Counted from the stretch's first letter, positions 25,028-37,365 are shown. The stretch: DNA of 64,000 nt from Dermatemys mawii (GCA_007922305.1 ML677385.1:10240470-10304469), one strand, 5' to 3'. The notes: generated from the letters alone by a model not told the origin. Program-made: numbers and translations.

Positions 25028-25192
25028 GTATCCAAAGATCTACCAGAGAAAGAAAAAGAAATTGAGCATCTGCTAAATAATTTCACCCGGTTTGAACAAC
25101 AATTAAGTCACCTGACATTGTGGGTATCTCCCATCAAGGATCAATTAGAACTTTACAACCAAGTGGGCCAAGTAGGAGCTTTGGATATTAAG
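25028..25192 (+). CDS. DMD: Dystrophin exon 48 (spectrin-like rod, 55 codons)
   Basis: Dystrophin links cortical actin to the sarcolemmal dystroglycan complex. This exon encodes part of the spectrin-like rod just before hinge 3. The frame reads VSKDLPEKEKEIEHLLNN and ends QLELYNQVGQVGALDIK, clearly the dystrophin exon that mammals call 48. It is bounded by TTTTTAAG at 25027 and the donor AAG|GTAATG at 25193, and is phase 0 at both ends. The length is 165 bp against 186 bp in mammals as I recall them: seven codons are missing in the middle of a helix. Identity to the human exon is only about 29 of 55 aligned residues, against 29 of 34 for exon 49. The WVSPIKDQLE core is kept and there are no stops, so it looks functional. 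Exon numbering assumes the mammalian gene structure. Confidence 0.92.
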
Positions 25193-26163
25193 GTAATGTT
25201 TTCTTTTTAAAATTTCTGTATTTTTCACTGATACAAAGTTAGCTCTATAATGAAACGTGGACTTTCCCTCTTATTCATAAAAAAACCAATACATTTCTTG
25301 TGACATTGGCAGTGTAATTAGTGCAGTCTCTTTGGTTTGCCATCATTTTCCACTCAGTTATGAAAAAATACAATTGTAAGAAATACTTTCTACTTAAGAA
25401 TCCAAAGGAAAAATAGGATTCAAATACTGTTAAATGTCAGTGCAGTGATAGGCCAATTATCTGTGCAGCTCACATTAACAATGAAGTCTCATGAAACAAA
25501 TTGAGAACAGTCCCCTAGACCTCTGGTATTAAAAATTCTATGCATTAGAGTGCAATTTATTTGTTTACTTATTGTTTTACCAGCAGATACCAGGTTTAGA
25601 ACAAATTATTGCAAAGGATAAATGTAAAATTCTGGCAGCTTAATCTTTGAGAATTTTTTTTTACCTTATTCTTTCATATCAGCATAAGGACCTTGAACAT
25701 TTGTGCTCTGAGAAATCTAAAGTAGTTATAAAACATCACATATGGATTGGATTCTGCAAACCATTACTAGAATATACAGTGGTTAATAGCAGTACCATAC
25801 AAATATCTTCAGTCAAATAACACTCAGGAATAAATATCTTATATGGTGATATGGTTTGTAAGTTCAAGTCCTGTATTGTGATTAGACATAACTCAGCATA
25901 TATAGGTCCATGTTTAGATACTCTTACTTATGTTGAAAAGTATCTAACTCTACAAATAGCCTCACTGAAGTCATTAGGCTTACTTATGAAATAAAATACT
26001 AAATGCAAGCAATAGTATTGTAGTCTGACACTTGATGTGTAATCATGTATAAAACAAAATATGTGATTGAATAGGATGAATGAATGATGCCAGAGAAATT
26101 AGATTTAAAAAATCTAGTATGATGATACAGTTTGTTGGGATTCCATCTAAATGTTTCTGCATG

Positions 26164-26389
26164 CAGGATGGGGGTTCTCAAACTGGGGCTCACGACCCTT
26201 TATGAGGTGGTATGGTTATTATGTGGAAGGTTGAGCCATCAGTCTCCACCCCCAAACTGTGCTTCACCTCCAGCATTTATGATAGCATTAAAGATGCATA
26301 AAAATGTTTTTAATTTATAAGAGGGAGAGTTGCACTTAGGGGCTTGCTGTGTGAAAAGGATCACAAATACCAAATTTTGATAACCACTG
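26164..26389. mobile_element. hAT-type MITE, GGTTCTCAAACTG family
   Basis: The left end carries GGGGGTTCTCAAACTGGGG and CTCACGACC. The right end is TTTGATAACCACTG, the inverted form of CAGTGGTTNTCAAA. The interior CCAGCATTTATGATAGCATTAA matches the pattern of a common turtle hAT MITE. The flanks share GCAT on both sides but not a clean 8-bp duplication. Confidence 0.6.
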
Positions 26390-26431
26390 GAGCATTTGGA
26401 TGTGTATATGCACGTGAAACACAGTGGGATA

Positions 26432-26525
26432 CATCCCCAGCTAGTGAAAATTGGTTTAATGCCATTGCAATCAGCAGCTGAAATCAGCAGAGTTTCAAGA
26501 GTTTACACTAGCTGAGGATTTGTCT
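26432..26525. repeat. Palindromic MITE-like repeat
   Basis: Left arm ATCCCCAGCTAGTGAAAATTGG and an inverted right arm TTTACACTAGCTGAGGATTT. It is the same family as 1925-2003 (CAGCTGGTGTAAATTGG arms). Confidence 0.55.
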
Positions 26526-27381
26526 CACTCTTTGAATAATGGTCAAGTCAAAGATTTTTTTATATGTTGCTGTGTTTTGTATCACAATGTTTGGTGAAAC
26601 GGCATTTAAAATAAATGTTCTAAGAATACAGTAGAATTCTTTTTTGCCTTGAAAGAAGTGAAACTAATTATTTTCAAATAATTAAATTGAGTAGAAGCTT
26701 ATTATTGTTTATTAATTTGGCTTAATTCTGTTTCTTTTATGGAAGTGTTCTAATCTCAAAACACTTTGTATCTCACACAATTGATTTATATAAAACAGCT
26801 GATCTCGTCTGGTAACTGACAGAATGAGTTCAGATACAGCATTGATTCTGTGTTTGAAAGACATAAAATAGTTCAGTTGCAAATGCATATATATATATTG
26901 AGCAAAGGATGTACTTGTGTTTTTGCAAAAAATAATCTGTGTTTATTTCCTGTAATCCTGTAATTTTAACAGATTTTATACTTAATATTTGTATTATGTC
27001 TTTTCTGATGCTCTTTTCCATGGTCTCCATTACTATCAAGAAGCATTTAATCGGAAATTGGCTAAGTTGCTATGAATTATAATAAAGTATTGCTTTTGTT
27101 AATGTTTGGTAAAGCCACATTCTGATTGGCTGTTTGGAACCTCTGTGATGTCATAGTCATTTTCCATATCAAGCTCTGAAACAAAAAGACAAAAATATTC
27201 CTATAATGCTGAAAGGGTGGGAGAAAAAAATTAATTGAGGGAGGGGATGAAAAGTGGCAGAGACTGGTCTCTAAACTTCCTCTGTCCAGTACCGTCTCCG
27301 TTTCTTCATTTCTCTGCTAGAGAAGAATGTTCTGCTTCCCTAATCTAGTTATTTATACCTAATCTGTTTCTGTTTTATATA

Positions 27382-27590
27382 CGGGCGAGTCACATCTTAG
27401 GCACATTTAACATGCGCGAATTCAGCTTTGCATGGTTGGCAAAAAAAAGAAAAACAACAATTTAAAAACTGCATCTGTAGAGTGGGCGATTCCGCACGCC
27501 ATTCAACTCGATGAGTGTTTTACTATATGCGATTTTCGCTTTACACGCTAATCACAGAATGGAACCCCTGCGTAAGATGAGGCTAGCCTG
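27382..27590. mobile_element. Mariner/Tigger-like MITE with TA target site
   Basis: A 209-bp element flanked by TA on both sides (27380-27381 and 27591-27592). Terminal inverted repeats are CGGGCGAGTCACATCTTAGGC and CAGGCTAGCCTCATCTTACGC (about 17 of 21). CpG-rich interior text (CATGCGCGAATTC, TATGCGATTTTCGCTTTACACG) contrasts with the AT-rich flanks. It is non-autonomous. The TA site supports Tc1/mariner; the Tigger-like label is inference. Confidence 0.65.
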
Positions 27591-27948
27591 TACAGTGCTT
27601 CTCTTTCCATGACAACTGCCTCTTTCCTTTTGTTGTGTACACACACTTCCGTTCTATCAGAAGGGCTTCTTTTAGATTACAACTTTATGTATAAACTGAT
27701 TGAAAGCCTTAAACACATTCTGTTAAGAGGAGCCTTGTCATTTGTGGCAAGGCTATCAAGGGAAGCAACAATTTATTTTTGAAGTCCCCCTGCTAGTGTA
27801 TCACAAGATGGGTGCTTCAGAGGGAAACCACTGCTTCCCTCTTCAGTTCGGTGATTAAGTGCACACAAGCTCCACCTTATCTGATGCACCCTCATTCTCT
27901 ACTTCTTTACATTCCTACACTGTTATTCCATGACACTGTTTGTTCCTA

Positions 27949-28020
27949 TAAACATGCATGTGAGTAACTTTGAAAATGATGGCATTACTCATCTGAGTAA
28001 AGTTATTTGTGTGCATGTGC
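27949..28020. repeat. Palindromic MITE-like repeat
   Basis: Left arm AAACATGCATGTGAGTAACTTT and an inverted right arm GAGTAAAGTTATTTGTGTGC followed by CATGTGC. It shares the CATGCATGTGAGTAACTTT block with 13236-13345. Confidence 0.55.
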
Positions 28021-28035
28021 TGTATTGGGCCCATA

Positions 28036-29023
28036 CATTGTAAACTCCTTACCATAGGTGTATATATTTCTCTCACCGTGTAAATGACATAACTGTAGTT
28101 TTATTGCTTTAAGACTCCAGTGTCCAAAGGACCTCACAAAACTAGAAAATTAACAATAAATCTCTAGAAGACAGTTAAGAAATGCTGCTGAAATATTTTT
28201 CTGACTAAATTCTCTTCTTCTTCTATTATGAACCACTTTTCTTTGGGATGATATGTTTTAGAGCATCATCATCATGTTAAATTAATAACCTATATGTTTC
28301 TAGAAGTAAACCAAGTTGGGAATTAAAGGCAACTGCATGCATGCCACAGTAGTTTATTATTGCACTCCCTTTGTTGTGTGGTGTTGCTTCATTCACATGT
28401 ATTATTAACCACTTGATTTATGCACTTATTATTGGAAGACCAAATTGATGTATCTGAAAATCTCTTCCTTCATGCCACATGGAAAGGACTTTTAATGTAT
28501 GATTTAAGGATATGTAGAATAAAGTGTAATACTTTGCAAATTGATCATATAGGTCTATTTGTGTGCTAAATAATGGACCACCATTTAACAGTAGTTTCTG
28601 TTAAATTTTCATTGTTTTTTAAAATTAATTTTGTCTTGCTTATAAGTCATTAATTTTATTTAAATTGTATTCATTTGTGTGTAAAATAATTCATTTTATA
28701 AGTAATGTTGACATGAACAATTTTTATTACTTTTTATTGTGGATCATGTAGGACAAGTCATTGACAAAGATGATCACTGGCATATAAAATATAATAGGTT
28801 TTTATCTGCATCCTTGTCTATGTCAGTAGATTGTGTTTTAATGTCTTTAAAGTGCACAGATTTATGCTTTGCTTAGTTTGTCACTTCCTTCAGTACACTG
28901 AGCTAGCCCTTTACTAAAGGTTCTGTATCTTATTGGATTGAAAACAAATATGATATTTTAGGGATTACAGTTATATAGTTAAAATGAAAGTTTTGGAATT
29001 TACCGTTTTGTTAAAATATAGAA
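28036..29023. other. Intronic sequence without recognised features
   Basis: AT-rich. Nothing classifiable was seen. Confidence 0.5.
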
Positions 29024-29029
29024 AAAATC

Positions 29030-29110
29030 ATACAATCATAGAAGTTTAGGACTGAAAAGGACCTGTATAGGTTAGTTCAGTCCCTTGCACTCACGGCAAG
29101 ACACAGTATT
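29030..29110 (-). mobile_element. CR1 LINE 3' end, about 80 bp
   Basis: CATAGAAGTTTAGGACTGAAAAGGACCTG, TAGGTTAGTTCAGTCCCTTGCACTCACGG is the CR1 3' terminus in minus orientation, truncated to about 80 bp. It closely matches the start of the copy at 54677. Confidence 0.65.
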
Positions 29111-29385
29111 AACTAAAATAAAGTAAATATGATTAAGAAGACAAATCATTAAGTAACACAATTTTATGGGGACAAAACTGAAAAGAATGGAAAGTAGAAA
29201 ACATGGTAATATCCATACATTGTGATTAGGTATGTGGAATATAATCAGGGTAAATTGATTTACAACCCACAACTACCTGGTCACAACCCAAATATAAAGA
29301 ACATTTTATAGAATCTGTACTGTTGAGCAAGTTTAATGTTTTAAAATGGCCATTACAAACAATAATGGCTTAAGGGCTGTACTAA

Positions 29386-29505
29386 TTCCCAATTTAGCAA
29401 AGCGGTTAAGTATGTGCTTAATTTTAAGCGAGTAATTCTCTTGCAGTCTGTGGGAAATATATGTTTAGGATTAGGCATGTGCTTAAGTGCTGTACTGAAT
29501 CAGAA
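29386..29505. repeat. Palindromic MITE-like repeat
   Basis: Left arm from 29391 (ATTTAGCAAAGCGGTTAAG, TATGTGCTTAA) is repeated inverted at the right (TGTGCTTAAGTGCTGTACTGAAT, ending about 29500). A half-copy of the same family lies at about 31248-31290. Confidence 0.6.
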
Positions 29506-29539
29506 TCCAAAATAGATCTGTGATGTGCATGCTATATGC

Positions 29540-29694
29540 CAGGGATCGGCAACCTTGGCACATAGCCCCCCCAGGGTAAGCACTCTTGGCGGGCCCGTCT
29601 GGTTTGTTTACCTGCCGCATCCTCAGGTTCGGCCGATCGCAGCTCCCACTGGCTGTGGTTCGCTGTTCCGATTCAATGGGGGCTGCGGGGAAAA
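29540..29694 (+). mobile_element. hAT-derived fragment, CAGGGNTCGGCAACC end
   Basis: Begins with CAGGGATCGGCAACCTTGGCA and runs through GGGTAAGCACTCTTGGCGGG, GTTTGTTTACCTGCCGC and GGTTCGGCCGATCGCAGC. This is the left part of a GC-rich hAT family; the right terminus is missing. Confidence 0.6.
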
Positions 29695-29945
29695 AGACGA
29701 GACTCTCCATTCTTTCTAAGGGGCCCTTGAGCCATCCTCAGGTTCCTTAGAATCTACACCCCGGCCTTGAGGTGCAGACAGCAGAAGTAGTCGTTCCATC
29801 CCTGACCTCAGGACCGCTATCCGGCATACTAGTAACAGCAGCAGAAGCCGCAACGGAGCTAACTCTGGTCACAGAAGCCACGATACCCCACAACCACTTG
29901 CTCAACCCCCTTGCATTAGGAATGATGATAGATTCCAGACATTAT
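29695..29945 (+). other. Unclassified GC-rich segment
   Basis: Directly follows a truncated hAT fragment and is distinctly GC-rich with several CpG-containing words (CCGCTATCCGG, GCCGCAACGGAGC). One plus-strand frame of 95 codons (29772-30059) crosses it, but its second half runs into AT-rich intron and no domain is recognisable. It may be a slice of a retroelement gag-like region or a fragment of another repeat. I see no splice signals that would make it an exon. Confidence 0.3.
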
Positions 29946-30059
29946 ACCTTCTTTGGCCTGGGGAACAGTGACCATCTGTTTTCTTCTGATAAATATTCTG
30001 CCCATGATAAATCACTCAGATATCAAGGTAGTGAGCATAAAATAAATATTTATATTTAA

Positions 30060-31107
30060 TTTAATCTATGTATGATCAACATAATTCTCATCACAAATAA
30101 AAGTGTACATAATATATTTTGCCATAGCCATAAATCCCACATACTGAAAATCAGTGTAGGGATACCTAAATCAATTTGAAAAGACTTTACCCTTAACATT
30201 TGACGAATAATGAATATAGCCTTTGACAGGTCAGTAAAATGAGACCATCAGATTTTTAAGACTAACATATGCTATGTTGTGTACAAATTTTTGTTATTGT
30301 AGAAGGCAGCGTGGCTTAGTAACACAACTGGCCCCTGGACCATAAGTTAACATCACTGATTTAAACAGAGGTTTCCAAATAGATGTTAAATATTTAGTTT
30401 TAGTAATTAATTTATTTCTCATTTAATAAATGAATAAGGACTTCACTAGGGATTAAAATCCATCTATAGTAATAGATAAGCTTCACTCGCTTTAGTAAAC
30501 GTTTTTCCACAAACAGCTGAAGCTGCTATCATTTTAAAATTCTAAAACTGTCAAAATGCATCTGCATTTAAATGTGTATTTTTGAACTATAATTTAAAGT
30601 ATTACGAAGAGAAGATATGAAAAAAGCACAGATTAAAGCTGTTATTATTAAAGTGGTCTCCTGATCTGAATATGTGTATTCATGTTATATAGAATTCTTT
30701 TCCCTGTAGAAAGATTTCTCCTCCTGTAATCTGTAAATAAAAATGACACCCTTTACCCTGCAGGTTTTTCATTAGAAATGGAAGAACAATAATTGTGTAT
30801 AACTGCAAATGCTCCAGGAGAATCACCCAAATCCCCTTTTTCCTCTGTTCCCTGTTGTAATAGGTATAATTACAGTCACTGAATACCAACTACAATATTT
30901 TGACTACTACAGGCTGAACACAAGATGCAGTAAAGACTGAAAAAGCTCTGTGCATATACACAATTAGCTGTTCACAGCTTACTGTGAAATCTCACACAAT
31001 TCATGGTTAGAGATGCATAATGGTTAGGAGGGGAACCCACTGCTCATTTCAGATAGTGGTACAAAATACATACAACTATCCATAAATATTTGTCTAGATA
31101 CATGGAC
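30060..31107. other. Intronic sequence without recognised features
   Basis: AT-rich. A short GCAGCGTGGCTTAGTAACACAACTGG at about 30306-30332 faintly resembles a tRNA-derived SINE head but has no body. Confidence 0.45.
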
Positions 31108-31242
31108 GAGGAGAGGAATGCATCAGACGCAGTGGGTATTAGCCCATGAAAGCTTATGCTCCAATACGTTTGTTAGTCTTTAAGGTGCCACAGGACTCGT
31201 CGCTTTCGCAGATCCAGACTAACAAGGCTACCCCTCTGATAC
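31108..31242 (+). repeat. Interspersed repeat, CACCTTAGAGACTAAC family (diverged)
   Basis: Reads GTGGGTATTAGCCCATGAAAG, CTTATGCTCCAATACGTTTG, TTAGTCTTTAAGGTGCCACAG and ends AGACTAACAAGGCTACCCC. It is the opposite orientation and a different subfamily from the copy at 5483-5600. Confidence 0.65.
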
Positions 31243-32879
31243 ATAAAATTAAGTGTACGCTAAAGTGCTTTACTGAATAAGGGCATTAAGTAGGCATGCA
31301 ATATGGGAATGTTAAAAGCCCCCATATAATTTCAATTTAGACTTCCTAATAAAACATACTGGATTTCAGCACAAGTGCAAGTCCTCTAATAACCTTTTAC
31401 ACCTACTATATTCAACTCCAGTTGTAGATATATTTGTTATTTGATATACCTAGTATTTCCCAACGATATACCATTACAAGCATACAACTATAGACCGATA
31501 CACTACATTAACAGTTGGGCTATTAACATCTTGCAGAGCTCCAGAAAAATATCTGAAGCTAGTTGTTAAATCATTAGCATTTGTGGTCTATAATACTTTC
31601 CTGCTGACTCTTCTGTTAAGCTATCTGTGAACTTCATCTTGTGGGAAAAATTAAGGTTCCTAAGGTAGTTAAATTAAGCAGTGGTTTTAATTATCTCAAA
31701 AAAGAATATTTGTTTCGGAAGCTTGAGAACAAAATTTCAGAAAACTAACCAACTCCATCTCCGTTTTGCTGTGTTTTATCTGACTCTTTTTTTTCTTATA
31801 ATCCCATTATTTATTTATTTATTTATTTATGTGTTTTTATTGCCCCTTTCCACATAATTAATATCATATCAACTGGGATTTTGGAGAAAATACTTTTGGG
31901 GAGGAGTGTGAGGTTACGTTGTCTTGCTATTTGCTGGCTTTAATTTTGCTATGTTGTTGTTCCTATTTTGGGGCAGAATAGTTGTGAACAGCAGAAGGGA
32001 AGTTATTTGGTTGTCTTGGCTGGGATTCTCTCCCTCTGACACCCCTTTTGGTTTTATTTCTTTCCTTCTTTCTTTTATTGTCTAAATTATCTTGGAAGTA
32101 TTTACAGGAACTTAGCATATTTGAATACTAGAAACGCTAATATCTAAATCCAACCACGAAAAAAATATTGTAAGCTAAGAATGAAGTGATGAACATCACA
32201 ATCCTTGTTATGTTTATTAGAGAAATAATATGAACATTGCAAAACTGTATGGAAACCTCGGGGAAAGAGGAATAAGTGCATTCATTGATCATTTGAAAGA
32301 GGTGTGTTGCTAGTAGGTGGAATCACCTAAGATGGGTTGTTGAAGAAATAGGAGTGGATGGGCCTTGTAAATTCTTGTGCGGAGGGATTTCTTTGCTAGA
32401 ATCTAAAAAATTCTAGAAGATGGACAGGACATCAGCTAATGTGGTTCTTTATAAAAGTTTGCTAGCTCAGCTTATTTTTTAATCTTCAGTGTTTGCAGAA
32501 TTCAATTCACTAGGCGGTTATTTCTGATTCTACCTGTATTAAATATATAAGTTCTTGATCAACACCACAAAAGGGGGATTAGTGTTTAGTGATTGCCAAA
32601 CACCAAATATGAATTTCTGATTAAACATGCCTGAAGTTTAAGGAAGTGCTAAGAAACAATCAGTTGAATTGCTGAAGTAATGAAAATACCTCATTCAAAA
32701 TGTATATGTTACTAAAAGTTGTAGTAACATGGACGGGATTTGTGCTCATCTTAAAAAGTGCAAACAGGCAGTTTCATCATACTTGTCAAGATTTAATATG
32801 GCTTTAAAAATATTTTTTTTCTATTGAGGTGAAAGATTTTAGAATATCAATGAGTTTGATCCTACAAATGATCAACGGC
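31243..32879. other. Intronic sequence with a (TTTA)n patch
   Basis: Contains a half-palindrome at about 31248-31290 and a (TTTA)n microsatellite at 31808-31830. Otherwise unclassified. Confidence 0.5.
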
Positions 32880-33427
32880 TAGGAACGGCTAGCCTTATTG
32901 GGACAATCAGGGACTAGCTGAAACCAGTTAAAAACCTCCCAGTTAGTCAGGTGGGGGTGGGTGTCAGGAGCTGTGGGACGAAGTTGTGCTGCTGGTGAGA
33001 ATTAGTGGTAGACAACATATCATACGCAAGGAAGGAGGCCCTGAGGTAAGGGTGAAGTGGAGCTTGAAGAAGCGGGGACTGCTGTGGGGAAGTAGCCCAG
33101 GGAATTGTATTGTGTTTTGTGGCTAAAAATTCTGCCATCTTAGCTGATACTATTAGGGTCCCTGGGCTGGAGCCCAGAGTAGAGGGTGGGCCCGGGCTCC
33201 CCACTTTCTGCATCCCCTAATTAATCACTGAAATTGGGAGACAACGGAGACTGTGCCAGGAAGGATAGCTTCTCCTCACAGGCTTATGACAGAAATGACT
33301 CAACAGGCTGTGACCTTGTCTGTAGAGATAGAAGGGCTACGTGGAGGGTCACAGTGAGCCTCTGAGGCTAGTGAAAATCCACCAGGAAACACAGGATCCA
33401 CGAAGATAAGGACAGAGCTTTGTCACA
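32880..33427 (+). mobile_element. LTR fragment, same family as 61179-61832
   Basis: From GGCTAGCCTTATTGGGACA to the terminal GCTTTGTCACA (33427) it matches the reverse complement of the solo LTR at 61179-61832, by eye nearly 90% over the central blocks (for example AAGTAGCCCAGGGAATTGT and TTAGCTGATACTATTAGGGT). The first roughly 150 bp of the LTR are missing. CAATCAGGGA followed by GTTAAAAACC is the CCAAT/TATA-like pair, giving plus-strand sense. Retrovirus-like element remnant without coding sequence. Confidence 0.7.
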
Positions 33428-33639
33428 CTTGATATAGTTAATGCTGGAGAACAATAGGCTTTTCAGATTCTCTTGTGTTTAATTGAAAATTGTAGGGTCA
33501 TCTGTTTTCCTTCTCACAGGCTCACTTACATAAATGACACAACATAGGTAAGGTACTGTACAACTATTTCAGTTTAGCAGTGTTCATTTTTAATATTTTC
33601 AGTTACCTGCCATTAACTCATTAAGTCTAGTAAGAGCGC

Positions 33640-34520
33640 ATAAAGGATCTTTATAGTTAATATGGACAAAAATATTGAAATGCTTGGTACCGATTGGTGT
33701 CCTCAACAAACATGTCATCATCTGGAGACCATTACACCAGCCAGAATGACTAAAGTTGTTGATGTCACACCAAGCATTGTGTAGTGAAGTTCTCAGATCT
33801 GGTTCAATCCTGCAAATTCATGAATTTCTGAAGTGTCCATGTGGGCAGCACCAAATAGGATCAAAGCATGCACCCCTTTATACATTGATCAAGAGTTTTA
33901 ATGCATGGTATGCTTGGATGTTTTTGTCTATCTGGGTGACATGCCCAAAGAACATGCAGCGCTGCATTTGAATATAGTGTTGATCGAAGAAAGAGTTTGA
34001 CGTTTCACACAAAGTCAAACCACTTTTTGTTCAGGATATGGTGCTGACAGTGCATATGGAACGACTCTAGCAACTCTTAAGTCTGCCTGTAAAGAGGGTC
34101 CAGTTTTCTGACCCATATAGTAATACAGGTATTACACAGGTTTGAAAGATCCTGAGCTTTGTGTCAGAGCAAAAACATTTTTGCATCCATAAGCAAGACA
34201 TGGACTTCATGTAGGAATCAGTGAGATCTATTAATTGAAGAATGTCAGGTTTGCTGTGACCACGTGAAGCCTAAATAGATGAACTCATCAACACTCTCCA
34301 TAGTACTTGGCCTCATCTGCACTAGGGGTGTATGATGGCCCAGAACCAAGGTTCTGGAACTTGATCTTCTGCCATAAGATGTTCAACCTGTGGTGTGGGC
34401 AGCTCCTTGGAGACCTTGATGAGTGGACTAAGATTCTTTGATTTCTCCACAAGAAAGACAGTATTTGTCAGTAAACATTTCTTGACTGGAGTTAATTCCA
34501 ACGCATGGAGCAGCAAGTCC
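33640..34520 (-). pseudogene. LINE reverse transcriptase C-terminal remnant (RTE-like)
   Basis: Minus-strand conceptual reading, with frameshifts and stops, gives VDEFIYLGFTW (about 34275), then YGSENWTL (about 34100-34125) and FGHVTQIDKNIQAYHALKLL (about 33890-33950). These are the thumb and C-terminal signposts of RTE/BovB-like and related LINE polymerases (YLGS...YGSETWTL...FGHV.R). The frame is broken in many places and the element is dead. It is probably the same clade as the endonuclease at 46415-48905. Confidence 0.6.
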
Positions 34521-37262
34521 TAATATACAGTTAATAGCCTGACAGAATAGTGCTGGGACAAGAATTTATCATTGTCACACACTTGAGGTTGTACAGAAAG
34601 GTAGCAAAAGCTATGAACCAGTGTGCACTCTTGCACTAATACTGGTATGAGGATCATGCTCCAGATCATCTGGAACTGATTGGTCCAAGGTATGTATTAA
34701 AATTGCCTGCATGTTATATCAATGAGTATTCAGAACAGCCAGGCAGCAAATCATTACTGTAGAAATTACTTTTCCTGTTTTAAAGATGGTATATTGGGAG
34801 ATGAAATCAAAACCTTTCCATTATAATTTCCAGTGTGAAAATATAATTACATCCAAAGCATAGAGGTTCTATAATCTTCAGGTGGCATTGCTAGAAAACA
34901 GATTTTCTTCTGCCAAATAAGTACATCTAATTAGAAATTACCTTTTCCACACTGTGTTGGCCCTTCTCTGTTAAGCATTCTGCAGTATTTGTCTCATGCA
35001 ATTTTCTACTTTTTCTCCAAGTTCAAAACTCAAGAAAATGGAATATCCTCAGGGTTTTTTAAATAACAATACTTTGCACTTCTATGGTGTCTTTAATTCG
35101 ATGCCTTCAAAGTACTTTAGAACCATAAGAGCACATATTTCCACTGTATTAAAACAAAACTGCTTTCACACTGTGGTGTTGTATTCACAATATTAATTCT
35201 TCCTCCCTTGACTCTACAGTGTACTTTAATGGGGGAAAAAATGCTCACTAAAGATTGAGGAAAAATGTGAATCATCTCCCATCTTGTTACCCTTGCAGCT
35301 ACTGCCCTTCTTTTTACTTGGCTGTTCAATCTTTAACAGCCAGGAGTTAGTTTTTATCTATATAAGGTCAATAGTTTTGAACTGCCGAGAGAAATGTTAA
35401 GATTTTGTTTTCCTGTTAGAGTATCATGATGTCCAATAATTTGATGTAATTTTACTTTTTGGCAAAAAAGCTGAAAGAACATGTTGGGTAGTTGTTTTCT
35501 TTTAATTTTTTCCTCAGAAGAGCTGCCTCCAGTAATCTAGACAATCTTTTAATAATCAAGAAAACAAGCAGCTATTTCTTCAACATTACTGATGAGCATC
35601 TTAAGTGAATGTTTATTTTCAATCAAGTTTTCTTCCATTATGAGACTTTATTAGTTTCTGATGCCCAGTGAAATGTTATTTAGTGAATACATAATTCAGA
35701 GATCAAATTTTAGGGGAGGAAATGATGCAGAATTAATTGAAATGGACCTTTAAGTGGATAAAATAATTATTAGATGAGTTTATAATATAATCCTGCCAGC
35801 AGATGATGTCCTTTTAATTATAGCTTTTGAATATCAGTGATCCAGAACATGGAGAGGATATGAAAGAAAAAATAGCCTTCTGAGCTATGATAAAATGGTG
35901 TGGTTTTGGCCTTCTCATCAGGTGACGTCTGTATTAAGTGGATCTGATATTAAAATCCTGTTTAAAGTATTACAAAAAATAAAATATTATAATAATTTGC
36001 TGATTTCACTCTGGATGATGCAGACAGAAAACCAAATGCAGTGGTAATTGGATTAAAGGGCAAGTCTATGATGTCTATTGAAATATAGTTACTTTTTCTG
36101 CAATCTTACCTTGCAACTAGTAGTTAATAATTATCAAGCTCAAAACCACTCTGCTTGGTCCCCAGACCTCAAGTCATAGTTCCCAACCATACCAAGACTG
36201 TGGAGGCTGATAGCAATTTTAAAAAGCAATGCACACACAACACAACAATTCCCTCATGTGTTTTATTTTCCTAGGTCAGTGATTTTTCCCCATTGAATTA
36301 ACAAATTTGCTCTCTATAAAACATTTAATATCTTCACAACTGAAAACAATTTTAGCATTTCTTTTAGATGAAGGAAATTGAAATTGCTCATTTAGGACAC
36401 TGAAGAGCTAGCAATTTAGCATACTAATACAACTTCCTATTATCTCTTTTTTCTAGCATTTCATTCAGGATGAACATAGATACATACTAAATGTATTAAC
36501 ACTATTTTAAAAACCAATAATATATATTCAGATAATGTTAATTATTTGACTTAACCTCACACCTGCCTCCCCCACAATTAGGCCATTAAATATAAGGTTA
36601 AGCCGTAATTTGCATTGTATAAATGTTTTTATATAGCTCTGAAATGTTGACTTCAGTTTACCTAAAACTTATACATTGTTGCAATATGTGATATGAGAGA
36701 TCACACACAGCTAGAGACTCCAGACCATTTCATTCTTTTAGCCAGTGCCTGGGTACTACTGCACTGTGATATTTATTGGTACACCAGTGCTACAGTCCAA
36801 GTGGCTCAGTACCAAACTCTTTAAACTTCTAAACACCTTATCAAAGGAGAAGTGCATTATGTTAATACATTAATAACAGAGTATTGTATCCTTTATCGCA
36901 ATGATCTGTATACATTTCATTGTGGGTCTTGGCAGCAGGTTACTTACACAAGAATTTTGTCTTTTTTTTTTAAGTGAAACTTAAAATAAGGTAAATGAAA
37001 TATTGTAATAAAATCATGGCCTTTTCCTCAAATATGCTCTAATCTACTTTCACAGGTGCCCATCTCTCTCTCTCTCTCTCTCCATATATAAAAATTATTT
37101 GAATAACTTCAAAAAAACTAGCTCTCTTTCTTGGATGAAGTCAACTGAAAAAAGGAAATATTCTTCTCAGTGGCAGATAAATAGTGAAGTTAATCAATTA
37201 TTCTCTTTAAAGTTTAGCATGCTCTATAATTAATGCCACAGTCTTGGGAAATAATTCAACAC
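34521..37262. other. Intronic sequence without recognised features
   Basis: About 2.7 kb with no transposon ends recognised, apart from a (TC)10 microsatellite at 37063-37082. Confidence 0.5.
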
Positions 37263-37365
37263 AGTTCTGGCTTTGACTTAAACATAGTATTGTAGGACTG
37301 GAGGGGACCTCAAGTAGTCATCTTGTCCAGGCCCTGCACTGAAGGCAGGACCAAGTATTATCCAG

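Noticed and set aside
25028..25192. Utrophin instead of dystrophin
   Set aside because: Exon 49 matches dystrophin at 29 of 34 residues, the exon phases and 102-bp length agree with DMD, and the long intron fits DMD.
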